A stretch of 6,725 nt of DNA from the NCBI GenBank assembly GCA_029865515.1, contig JAOUGQ010000160.1:1-6725 (forward strand). Reading direction: 5' to 3'. This document shows positions 1 through 5,664 of this stretch, one piece after another. Position 1 is the stretch's first letter, and every line of letters begins with the position of its first letter. Origin of the DNA: Nitrospirota bacterium (GTDB taxonomy: Bacteria > Nitrospirota > Nitrospiria > Nitrospirales > UBA8639). The notes under the pieces are model-generated. The model was not told the origin of the DNA and searched no databases. It saw only the letters and a list, made by a program, of their open reading frames with translations. A program made the position numbers and the translations under genes.

Positions 1-41
1 TATAGGGAGTACAATCTCTGGCTAACAAAGCAGGGAAAAGT

Positions 42-63
42 TGTTGAATGAGCAGATTCAACA
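42..63 (-). terminator. Possible weak intrinsic terminator after the relE-like gene
   Basis: A perfect 8-bp inverted repeat (TGTTGAAT at 42-49, ATTCAACA at 56-63) encloses a 6-base loop. It begins 17 bases beyond the toxin stop codon on the minus strand. Read on that strand, the hairpin is followed by ACTTTTCCC, which contains only four T residues. The stem is AT-rich, so termination would be weak. It could equally be a chance palindrome or an mRNA 3' stabiliser. Confidence 0.4.
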
Positions 64-79
64 GGCCAGTCAAGCAGAT

Positions 80-343
80 CTACGTTTCACGATAGACATC
101 TCGTCTATGGCCCACTTTGACCACAATAATCACCAGTTCTTCGTCCTGTATTTCATACACAATTCGATACACACCCTGACGTACCCGGTATCTTTCCTGA
201 CCTGACAATTTTTCACTCCCCATTGGTCGGGGATCCTCAGCTAAGGCTTCGATACGCTTCAGAATGCGAAAAAGGTCGTTTGGCGGGATTGATCGAAGAT
301 CTTTGGCAACCGACTTCCTAAAAGTCAGCCTATAATTGGCCAT
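80..343 (-). CDS. RelE/ParE-family toxin, putative mRNA interferase
   Basis: This 87-residue basic protein has the length and layout of RelE-type toxins. Family members are ribosome-dependent endoribonucleases that cut mRNA in the A site and are held inactive by a cognate antitoxin. The N-terminal helical part contains the segment SVAKDLRSIP (11-20) and a helix around 23-36. The C-terminal beta sheet carries the typical RelE signature: KLSG (45-48), YRVRQGVYRIVYEI (52-65) and VGHRRDVY (77-84). R55, R60, R80/R81 and Y84 are candidates for the basic and aromatic residues that in E. coli RelE bind and cleave RNA. The ATG at 343 overlaps the end of the upstream antitoxin gene by 14 bases and has no good Shine-Dalgarno, so translation is probably coupled to that of the antitoxin. 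The protein appears full length. Which RNA it targets, or whether it acts as a ParE-like gyrase poison instead, cannot be told from sequence; the RelE-like end favours RNase activity. Confidence 0.88.
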   Translation of the reverse strand: MANYRLTFRKSVAKDLRSIPPNDLFRILKRIEALAEDPRPMGSEKLSGQERYRVRQGVYRIVYEIQDEELVIIVVKVGHRRDVYRET

Positions 344-563
344 GAGCTTTCAGGTCGTTCAGAAGTTCTTCATAGCTGAGAATCGGCTCCTCTGCTCGTT
401 GTTCGAACGCAGCAAGGTCTTCCTGATCTTCGGCAAGAGCCAGTCGCACGGCATCATTGACGATGTCCGATACTGACCGGTGAGTATGTGCAGCCTTGAG
501 TCGTAGAGCTTGATGAAGATTCTCATCAAAATAGACCGTGGCCCGTTTTGAAGATGCTCCCAT
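330..563 (-). CDS. Ribbon-helix-helix antitoxin paired with the RelE-like toxin
   Basis: This 77-residue acidic protein is the first gene of a two-gene toxin-antitoxin operon. Residues about 6-44 form a ribbon-helix-helix (CopG/MetJ-like) DNA-binding domain: a beta strand KRATVYFDENL (6-16), helix A around LHQALRLKAAHTH, a turn at RSVSDI, and helix B NDAVRLALAE. The acidic C-terminal tail, with PILSYEELLNDLKAHG (60-75), fits the usual role of wrapping and neutralising the toxin. The ATG at 563 is preceded by an excellent Shine-Dalgarno, GGAGGT (572-577 on the minus strand), with an 8-base spacer. Antitoxins of this type usually repress their own promoter, and the palindrome at 610-623 is a candidate site. 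The stop codon lies inside the toxin gene, a 14-base overlap. The family is clear; a finer name such as RelB or ParD is not justified here. Confidence 0.87.
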   Translation of the reverse strand: MGASSKRATVYFDENLHQALRLKAAHTHRSVSDIVNDAVRLALAEDQEDLAAFEQRAEEPILSYEELLNDLKAHGQL

Positions 564-588
564 ATAGAATTACCTCCGTTTACGGCAC

Positions 589-617
589 ATCATAGCACTA
601 CAACTACTTAGCGTCAA
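589..617 (-). promoter_or_regulatory. Sigma70-type promoter of the relE-like operon
   Basis: On the minus strand TTGACG (612-617) and TATGAT (589-594) are separated by exactly 17 bases, a close match to the sigma70 consensus. Transcription would start near 582, giving a leader of about 19 bases that carries the GGAGGT ribosome binding site at 572-577. Spacing, orientation and distance to the antitoxin start all agree. Start-site mapping would be needed for proof. Confidence 0.75.
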
Positions 618-623
618 AACGCT
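610..623. promoter_or_regulatory. Short palindrome over the -35 box, candidate antitoxin operator
   Basis: AGCGT (610-614) and ACGCT (619-623) form a 5-bp inverted repeat around CAAA, and it overlaps the -35 element at 612-617. Ribbon-helix-helix antitoxins often bind such short inverted repeats at their own promoter. The match to a known operator is not established; it is inferred from position only. Confidence 0.4.
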
Positions 624-808
624 TATTAAATTTCTGGCTTTAGGATTTTTAAAAGTTGCTAATTGGACGATAAAAGGTCTCCATCCCGCAAGTTGAAAGC
701 AATAACCTGGCTGGCGGCCCATCGGGCTGGCCACCGAGCGCCCATGAGCACCGCTATTTCATTGATCACCGTCGGCATGGGATCAGGCTTGGCGGTTAAA
801 CCACCACG

Positions 809-837
809 TTGCCAAAAATCAGACCAGTCTATATACT
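809..837 (+). promoter_or_regulatory. Sigma70-type promoter of the Phd/VapC-like operon
   Basis: TTGCCA (809-814) and TATACT (832-837) are separated by 17 bases, each one substitution from consensus. Transcription would start near 844, leaving a leader of about 28 bases that includes the ribosome binding site AAGGGGGG (856-863) and then the ATG at 872. The promoter faces away from the minus-strand toxin-antitoxin promoter. Confidence 0.72.
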
Positions 838-845
838 AGTCTATA
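826..845. repeat. Direct repeat AGTCTATA flanking the -10 box, candidate operator
   Basis: The octamer AGTCTATA occurs at 826-833 and again at 838-845, one copy every 12 bases. The first copy runs into the -10 box. The 12 bases at 826-837 are also an imperfect palindrome of the form AGTnTATAnACT. Phd/YefM antitoxins repress their own promoters by binding repeated short sites, so this is a plausible autoregulatory operator. The exact binding sequence is inferred. Confidence 0.5.
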
Positions 846-871
846 CAAAATTTGCAAGGGGGGCGTCATTT

Positions 872-1114
872 ATGAAGATAGAAATTGGTTCCTATGAAGC
901 AAAAACAAAGCTCCCTGAATTGCTCCGGCAGGTTAAAACCGGTAAAAGCTTTACTATCACTAATCGCGGAGAAGCCATCGCAGATCTGGTGCCTAGCGCA
1001 GGTGTGAGGACGAAGGACAAAGTTGCGGCAGCAGAAAAACTCAAGGCATTCATGCTGGCTGATCCCGTTCGGGGCATCAACATCAAGGAACTCATCGAGG
1101 AGGGGCGTGCGTGA
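872..1114 (+). CDS. Phd/YefM-family antitoxin
   Basis: This 80-residue protein is the antitoxin of a two-gene operon with the PIN-domain toxin downstream. The N-terminal 45 residues carry the typical Phd/YefM fold: GSYEAKTKLPELLRQVKTGK (6-25), then FTITNRGEAIADLVP (27-41), the strand-turn-strand used for dimerisation and DNA binding. The charged C-terminal tail, INIKELIEEGRA (69-80), resembles the segment by which such antitoxins occupy the toxin's active site. I chose the ATG at 872, not the upstream ATG at 809, because 872 has a strong ribosome binding site (856-863, 8-base spacer), begins the conserved fold, and lies downstream of the predicted promoter; 809 falls on the -35 box itself. 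The gene ends at 1114, overlapping the toxin's GTG start by 4 bases. Confidence 0.88.
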   Translation: MKIEIGSYEAKTKLPELLRQVKTGKSFTITNRGEAIADLVPSAGVRTKDKVAAAEKLKAFMLADPVRGINIKELIEEGRA

Positions 1115-1530
1115 GCTTCGTCCTTGATAACTCGGTGACCATGCGTTGGTTTTTTGGTGATGGCAAACCACAAGAACTGACCTATGCCGGCAAAGTGCTT
1201 GATGCGATGAAAGATGCCAACGGGTTTGTACCCGTGACATGGGGACTCGAGGTGGCAAATGTCATTGCCAGGGCAGAAGCAAAAGGCTTGGTGACAGAAG
1301 CGCGAAGCGCGGCATTTCTTGAAATGCTGGAAGACGTAGATATTGAGGTGGACCCGGAAACTTTCACACACGCGCTGTCTGATACCCTTCAACTGGCTCG
1401 GCGATACACGCTATCCGCTTACCATGCCTCTTACCTCGAACTCGCCTTACGATTAGGCATATCGCTAGCCACACTCGACGTAGATTTGCAGGCGGCTGCA
1501 AAGAAAGCTGGCGTGAAAAAATTTGCGTGA
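1111..1530 (+). CDS. VapC-like PIN-domain toxin (putative ribonuclease), third acidic residue replaced by His
   Basis: This 139-residue protein matches a full-length VapC-type PIN domain. Such toxins are Mg2+-dependent endoribonucleases that cut tRNA or rRNA, and the partner antitoxin silences them. Visible motifs are FVLDNSVTMRW with D6, WGLEVANVI with E47, LSAYHASYLELALR (101-114), and LATLDVDL with D123 and D125. In most relatives the third motif reads YDAxYL. Here the Asp is His105 (codon CAT at 1423-1425), one base from GAT. The loss may weaken metal binding, or His may substitute as a ligand. The GTG start at 1111 overlaps the antitoxin stop as GTGA and follows a strong ribosome binding site GAGGAGGGG (1097-1105), so the two genes are translationally coupled. 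The open frame is otherwise intact, which argues against simple decay. Confidence 0.85.
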   Translation: MSFVLDNSVTMRWFFGDGKPQELTYAGKVLDAMKDANGFVPVTWGLEVANVIARAEAKGLVTEARSAAFLEMLEDVDIEVDPETFTHALSDTLQLARRYTLSAYHASYLELALRLGISLATLDVDLQAAAKKAGVKKFA

Positions 1531-1607
1531 AATTCAAAACGGAACCTATCGTTTTCCAATTATCCTCGAAAGGGCGGTTGGGCAAAAATGGGTCGGATTA
1601 TTTTCAA

Positions 1608-1644
1608 GAGAAGTGGTAAAAAGCTATTACCTAAACCACTTCTC
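1608..1644. terminator. 10-bp inverted repeat between converging genes, possible terminator
   Basis: GAGAAGTGGT (1608-1617) and ACCACTTCTC (1635-1644) are perfect complements separated by 17 bases. A second, mutually exclusive stem, GGTAA (1615-1619) with TTACC (1627-1631), is nested in it. The repeat lies 77 bases after the PIN toxin stop and 36 bases after the permease stop, so it sits where a bidirectional terminator for converging transcripts would be expected. Neither side has a real T-run; the minus-strand side continues TTGAAAATAATCC. It may instead be a processing site or part of a dispersed repeat. Nothing else is evident in the 150-base gap 1531-1680. Confidence 0.4.
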
Positions 1645-1680
1645 CTGCAACATCCACTCAGGACCGTACAACCACACTGT

Positions 1681-4257
1681 TTATTCATACCGTAAATCCT
1701 CGGCAATCGGTTGGTGACTGGCCCATCTGGCTGGCCCCCACGCGCCCAGCAATGCGGCCAACAATGCTACCAGGATAGCCATTCCCAACGTTTCCCATGG
1801 CAGGGTGAACTGAATGGTCCAGCCGAATGATTGCTTATTGATTACTTTGATCAACAGCACTGACAGAGCCAATCCCACCAGAATTCCTAAGCCGGCCCCC
1901 AATCCGGCCACATAGCAGGATTCCCAAAAGATCAGCCCTTGGATCTGTGAGCGACTCACACCCAACGCTCGCAGCGTGGCCAGCTCTCGCCGGCGTTCCG
2001 TAATCGCGGTCATGAGGGTATTAATAATCCCCAGCACCGCCACGCTCAGGGCAATCAACTCCAACACATAAGTCACGCGAAACGTCCGGTCAAAGATATG
2101 CAGAATCTCGGTCTTCAGCTCCCCGTTACTGATCGTGACGATAGGCCTGTCGTTTTTCAAAACCTGTTCGATCTCACGCCTGACGACCGGGAGCGCCTGT
2201 CCGGCCTTGAGATACACCGCAAAGGCGGTGGCCTCGGTCTTCCCCCAGATCTGACGAAAGAGATGGTCATCCATGACCACCTTTCCTCCATCGGTAGCAT
2301 AATCATAAAAAATGCCTTTCACGGGAAGGGCATGGCTTCCTGAAGGTGTCTTCACGTCTATGCGGGTTCCTTCCTCCAGACCTAGTCGCTCGGCTAACGT
2401 CTCAGAGACAATGACCCCCTCATCTTTGATCGCTTCCTGTAAGATGCGAGTAGAGTCCCCGTTCACAAACAGATATCGGCTGCGCCCGGCATGCAGTCGC
2501 AAGTCTCGCGCGACCAGCGAGACCGTCTGCCCTGAAACCTCCCCCACCGTTTCCAGGTAGGGGTCAACCGCCTCGACCCCTGGTATCGACATCACCGTCT
2601 TGACCAACGCCAATGGCAGGCCGGGCTTGTCGTTCTCAGCCTCGTGCTCCCCCAGCCATGACGCCGGAGCCACGATGATGTCAGCCAGCATCGTTTGCTC
2701 AATCCAGACTTCTACGGTGTGCCGGAAACTCTGAATCATGATGCCCACCCCAACCATGATGGCCAACCCGACCACAATCGCCGCCATGGTCACACTGGTC
2801 CGACCGGGATGGCGGCTAATCTGTTCAGCCGCGAGTGACGACAAGAGGCCCCATCGCCCGCTCTGCCAATTGCGCCTCCACTCATGAACCCAGCCACAGA
2901 GCAGGGGCCCGACGGCTGTTCCTCCCACCAGCAGACAAAACGCCGCCGCATACCCTCCGACCGGAATGCCGTCCACTGGAGCCATCACACTCAACGCCGC
3001 ACTTCCGGCAAAGGCCATCCCGGCAATCCACCCCGACCTCCTGTATGAACCAGCCTCTTCTTCTTGTGATTGGCTGACAGACAAGGCTTGAACCGGCGCA
3101 ATCGTGCTAGCCTCCCAGGAGGGGCGGAGCGCTCCGAGAAGGGAAACCCCGGCCCCAATCCCCATCGCTTCCACCAACAACCAGGGATTGACGTGCGCCA
3201 CCACCAAAGACGTCACCCCATATAATTCGCCGACACTCTGCCCGATAAGCGTCGTTAACCCCCTGGCCAGGAAGACCCCCAGCCAACATCCCATGACTCC
3301 ACCCACAAGACCGAGAAGGCCTGCCTCTAAGAGAAATAATCCCGTAATTGATCTCCGCTCCATGCCGAGGGACCGGAGAATGCCAATCTCCCGCCGATGG
3401 TGCGCCACCGAAAATGCCATCGTGTTATAGACCAGAAACACCCCCACTAACAGCGCAATTCCGCTCAGCATCGTGAGATTAAACTGGAAGGCCTTTAGCA
3501 TCGATTCTACTTGCCCGGTCCGTCGCGAGGATTGAGTGATTCGAATATCCGGCGGTACCACGGCTTGCAAGGATTGGATGAGCAGGGCCCCTGCCACACC
3601 AGGCTCAGGCACCACGGCAATGGAATGCAGACGACCCAGCCAACCGAATACCCATTGGGCTGCGGCAATATCCATAATGGCCTGTCGCTCTGTGCCTTGT
3701 AGACGGGAATCGGATGAACTCAATAGGCCTCCCACGACCAGATCATCGGAACGACCCTGAACCGTCACGGTCAGGGTCTGCCCTTCGCTCGTCTCTAATT
3801 CTTTGGCAAACTCCTTCCCTAAAAAGATGGTCCTTGGAGACAACACCTGTTTCCACCGATTGTTTGGAATCGAAGGGGTCGCATCCTCTGATGGCATGTC
3901 GTCGGCATAGTCCAGAATATCGACCCCCCAAATCACGAGCGTGTGCCCCTTGGAGGGACCTCCTTGAAGAGTGGCCTCAATTTTCAGAACGGGATGCGCC
4001 GATTGGACGCCGGGATACCGTTGAATCACCTCGATGATCGACTCATCCATCCCCCCGGTCCCCCGGGAAAGGGTAATAGACGCCTTCCCCACGACGGACT
4101 CAACCGACTGCTCAAAGGACCGGTAGACTTCGCCATTGGCCAGACGAATGGCCAACCAGGCCGAGACGCCAATCGCCACCCCGACCACGGTGAGAAAGGC
4201 TCGAAAGGGCCGATGGCGAACATGGTCGAGGACCAAGAGAAGAAGAATTCGTATCAT
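1681..4257 (-). CDS. FtsX/MacB-type ABC transporter permease, YbbP-like with ten membrane segments
   Basis: This 858-residue inner-membrane protein is the membrane half of a type VII (mechanotransmission) ABC exporter. It has two FtsX cores. TM1 is at about 18-40, followed by a first periplasmic MacB-type domain (about 42-255). TM2-4 (about 260-283, 306-332, 358-378) form the first core, and TM5 and TM6 (about 410-426, 433-457) are extra helices. TM7 (about 487-510) precedes a second periplasmic domain (about 515-725). TM8-10 (about 728-752, 777-803, 820-842) complete the second core. After TM2 and TM8 come the typical cytoplasmic motifs HRREIGILRSLGMERRSI (287-304) and ERRRELATLRALGVSRSQI (754-772), which contact the ATPase. 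Single-polypeptide ten-helix permeases of about 800 residues resemble E. coli YbbP, the partner of YbbA. The ATPase encoded at 5658-6320 is of the matching family and is the likely partner, although two genes lie between. Substrate is unknown; relatives extract lipids, lipoproteins or hydrophobic compounds. The ATG at 4257 begins a convincing N-terminus but has no clear Shine-Dalgarno. Confidence 0.9.
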   Translation of the reverse strand: MIRILLLLVLDHVRHRPFRAFLTVVGVAIGVSAWLAIRLANGEVYRSFEQSVESVVGKASITLSRGTGGMDESIIEVIQRYPGVQSAHPVLKIEATLQGGPSKGHTLVIWGVDILDYADDMPSEDATPSIPNNRWKQVLSPRTIFLGKEFAKELETSEGQTLTVTVQGRSDDLVVGGLLSSSDSRLQGTERQAIMDIAAAQWVFGWLGRLHSIAVVPEPGVAGALLIQSLQAVVPPDIRITQSSRRTGQVESMLKAFQFNLTMLSGIALLVGVFLVYNTMAFSVAHHRREIGILRSLGMERRSITGLFLLEAGLLGLVGGVMGCWLGVFLARGLTTLIGQSVGELYGVTSLVVAHVNPWLLVEAMGIGAGVSLLGALRPSWEASTIAPVQALSVSQSQEEEAGSYRRSGWIAGMAFAGSAALSVMAPVDGIPVGGYAAAFCLLVGGTAVGPLLCGWVHEWRRNWQSGRWGLLSSLAAEQISRHPGRTSVTMAAIVVGLAIMVGVGIMIQSFRHTVEVWIEQTMLADIIVAPASWLGEHEAENDKPGLPLALVKTVMSIPGVEAVDPYLETVGEVSGQTVSLVARDLRLHAGRSRYLFVNGDSTRILQEAIKDEGVIVSETLAERLGLEEGTRIDVKTPSGSHALPVKGIFYDYATDGGKVVMDDHLFRQIWGKTEATAFAVYLKAGQALPVVRREIEQVLKNDRPIVTISNGELKTEILHIFDRTFRVTYVLELIALSVAVLGIINTLMTAITERRRELATLRALGVSRSQIQGLIFWESCYVAGLGAGLGILVGLALSVLLIKVINKQSFGWTIQFTLPWETLGMAILVALLAALLGAWGPARWASHQPIAEDLRYE

Positions 4258-4329
4258 GAAAGCGGTTGTCCGGGGTCAGGAGCGTATGTTAAAACAACTA
4301 GAAAAAGATGCGTGGGGTCAAGACTCAAC

Positions 4330-4614
4330 ATGCCAAAAGGGAAAGTTGCTGAATCGGAATCAACGGAAGATCTCTTGGAAACGAATTCCGAGGGACAATC
4401 TCTGACCGCCAGGCAAAAAGAAATCCTCAGCCTGGTTGCTCAAGGTCTTACCAATCGAGAAATTGGTGAACGGCTAGACATAAGCGTGCGAACCGTTGAA
4501 GTTCATCGCTTCAATTTGATGCGCCGGTTACGGGTCAGAAACGTGGCCCAACTACTCCGCCAAGCCATTGCGCTTCGAATCATTCCTAAGGGTCCTCCCA
4601 CCCCAAAAGTCTGA
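4330..4614 (+). CDS. Small LuxR/GerE-type HTH transcriptional regulator without a sensor domain
   Basis: Residues 24-85 of this 94-residue protein are a LuxR-type (NarL/GerE) helix-turn-helix domain: SLTARQKEILSLVAQGLTN (24-42), REIGERLDIS (43-52), then the recognition helix VRTVEVHRFNLMRRL (53-67) and a closing helix through ALRII. The first 23 residues are hydrophilic and acidic. There is no receiver, PAS or autoinducer-binding domain, so it resembles stand-alone GerE-like proteins, controlled by abundance or an unseen partner. The frame stays open far upstream, but that extension is antisense to the permease and is rejected. ATG 4330 is the most likely start; GTG 4312 in the same frame is an alternative, and neither has a strong ribosome binding site. 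The gene is divergent from the permease (72-base gap) and converges on the dehydrogenase gene (107-base gap). It may regulate the exporter, which is inferred from position alone. Confidence 0.8.
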   Translation: MPKGKVAESESTEDLLETNSEGQSLTARQKEILSLVAQGLTNREIGERLDISVRTVEVHRFNLMRRLRVRNVAQLLRQAIALRIIPKGPPTPKV

Positions 4615-4721
4615 GTGTGTGCCGCCTCCAGTCCTCAGCGCTAGAATATCCTTGAAACACTCAAAACGCGGGTGACGGACTCTTCGATTATGCTATGAAC
4701 TGGCTTTTGCCAACAGCCCCT

Positions 4722-5651
4722 TCAATCCATCTCGCGTAATTTTCCTCGACAGGCCATTAAGGACGGATACCCTTTCCGCTGAAGGCATTCGGCAATTTCC
4801 TGTTCGAGCCTGGCAAACACCCCACAACCTTCCTCCACCAGCACCGTGCCGATCTGAACCGCCGAGGCCCCACACAACACGTGCTCGAATACATCCACGC
4901 CGTGTTCCACCCCGCCCGTGCCGATAATAGGAATTTGATCGCCCCAGATCTTCCAAAACGCGCGAACATTGGCCAACGCCACCGGCTTAATGATCCGTCC
5001 CCCCAACCCGCCAAATCCTCCTTTAGGCTTAATCACCACCATTTCCCGTTCCGGATCGACCACCAGGGTATTGCCCACTGAATTGATGACCGTGACAAAA
5101 GCCACTCCAATTCGCTGAAGCACCTCGGCAATTTTCTGATGATGGATCGGATCAAAGTAGGGCGGGAGTTTCACCCCGAACGGAACTGTCACCAGAGCAC
5201 GAATCTCTCTTAATAACCGTTCCGTTTCCTCGAAGTCATACCCGATCTGGGGCTTACCGGGAATGTTCGGACATGACAAATTTACTTCCAGCAAATCCGG
5301 TCGCGCCGTTTCCAAGGCCTTGGCGCCTTCCAGAAAGTCATCCGGATGCAGGCCGGCCAGGCTGGCGATAACCGGTTTCCCAAACCGCTTCAACTCAGGG
5401 ATCAACTTGACGTATGTCGGGTACCCTAGATTGGGAAGCCCCATGGAATTGATCGACCCGCCCTCAAACGCCACATACCTCGGTTGAGGATTTCCCTCCC
5501 GGGCAAGGGGCGTCATGGACTTGGTGACAATGGCGCCGGCCTGTGACTCGCCCAACGCCTCCAGTTCCTGCCGGGTCACACACAGCGCGCCGGACGCATT
5601 CATCACGCCAAATGGAAACGACACACCTGCAATCACTGTTGAGAGATCCAT
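4722..5651 (-). CDS. pyrD: Dihydroorotate dehydrogenase, class 1A-like (fumarate-dependent type)
   Basis: This 309-residue cytosolic flavoprotein should oxidise dihydroorotate to orotate, the fourth step of de novo UMP synthesis, with FMN in a TIM barrel. The sequence follows the Lactococcus class 1A enzyme along its whole length: VMNASG (16-21), TKS with FMN-contacting K44, EGNPQPRY (52-59), INSMGLPN (67-74), VNLSCPNIPGKPQ (123-135), VKLPPYFD (160-167), INSVGN (189-194), KGGFGGLGG (210-218), ALANVRAF (225-232) and IIGTGG (242-247). The catalytic base is Cys127 in NLSCPN. Class 1 enzymes use Cys, whereas the membrane-bound quinone-linked class 2 uses Ser. The SMGLPN and PGKPQ segments, and the absence of a neighbouring pyrK gene, favour class 1A, whose members use fumarate as electron acceptor. 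The acceptor is inferred. The gene starts 6 bases after the ATPase stop, with its ribosome binding site GGAG inside that gene, so the two are surely co-transcribed. Confidence 0.9.
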   Translation of the reverse strand: MDLSTVIAGVSFPFGVMNASGALCVTRQELEALGESQAGAIVTKSMTPLAREGNPQPRYVAFEGGSINSMGLPNLGYPTYVKLIPELKRFGKPVIASLAGLHPDDFLEGAKALETARPDLLEVNLSCPNIPGKPQIGYDFEETERLLREIRALVTVPFGVKLPPYFDPIHHQKIAEVLQRIGVAFVTVINSVGNTLVVDPEREMVVIKPKGGFGGLGGRIIKPVALANVRAFWKIWGDQIPIIGTGGVEHGVDVFEHVLCGASAVQIGTVLVEEGCGVFARLEQEIAECLQRKGYPSLMACRGKLREMD

Positions 5652-5664
5652 GAGGTATTACTCC
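5652..5664 (-). promoter_or_regulatory. Dehydrogenase ribosome binding site embedded in the end of the ATPase gene
   Basis: On the minus strand GGAG (5661-5664) lies in the last sense codons of the ATPase gene. It is followed by that gene's TAA (5658-5660) and six more bases before the ATG at 5651, giving a 9-base spacer. Ribosomes finishing the ATPase would be delivered onto the dehydrogenase start, so translation is probably coupled. This is the only strong Shine-Dalgarno seen in the exporter locus. Confidence 0.65.

Larger units (their letters stand above)
564..871. other. Divergent gap between two toxin-antitoxin operons, with an unrecognised open frame
   Basis: This 308-base gap holds both toxin-antitoxin promoters at its ends. 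About 600-675 is AT-rich; about 680-810 is more GC-rich and coding-like. On the minus strand one frame is free of stops from 835 down to the TAG at 659-661. Its first possible ATG is at 778, which would give 39 residues beginning MPTVINEIAVLMGARWPARW. There is no good ribosome binding site, and the frame starts inside the promoter of the plus-strand operon. I do not recognise the peptide. It could be the relic of a gene or insertion-sequence end, or chance. No tRNA-like fold or terminal inverted repeat was seen. Confidence 0.5.

Noticed and set aside
809..871. Upstream ATG that would add 21 residues to the Phd-type antitoxin
   Set aside because: The ATG lies at the -35 box of the predicted promoter, and the added residues are not part of the conserved fold. 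ATG 872 has a strong ribosome binding site.
866..1392. Two long minus-strand open frames opposite the Phd and PIN genes
   Set aside because: They are antisense shadows of two clear, overlapping genes and show no domain or good start signal.
1523..1717. A 64-residue plus-strand frame after the PIN toxin
   Set aside because: It overlaps the toxin end and the permease end, contains the inverted repeat at 1608-1644, and has no recognisable motif or ribosome binding site.
2098..3760. Several plus-strand frames opposite the permease
   Set aside because: All are shadows of a single intact 858-codon gene with clear membrane segments and FtsX motifs.
4266..4290. TTGTCC with TATGTT as a promoter for the HTH gene
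   Set aside because: The spacer is 13 bases, too short for a sigma70 promoter.
3943..4329. Long N-terminal extension of the LuxR-type gene, giving 223 residues
   Set aside because: It is fully antisense to the well-supported N-terminal part of the permease through 4257, has no recognisable domain, and the HTH protein is complete from 4330.
4286..4405. A short frame (39 residues) starting at ATG 4286 after AGGAG, out of frame with the HTH gene
   Set aside because: The spacer is only 3 bases, the frame ends inside the HTH gene, and the peptide has no visible relation to the HTH domain. A frameshifted longer regulator was considered, but nothing in the peptide supports it.
4701..4712. TGGC-TTTT-GCCA as a terminator between the HTH gene and the dehydrogenase
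   Set aside because: The stem is only 4 bp and no T-run follows it on either strand.
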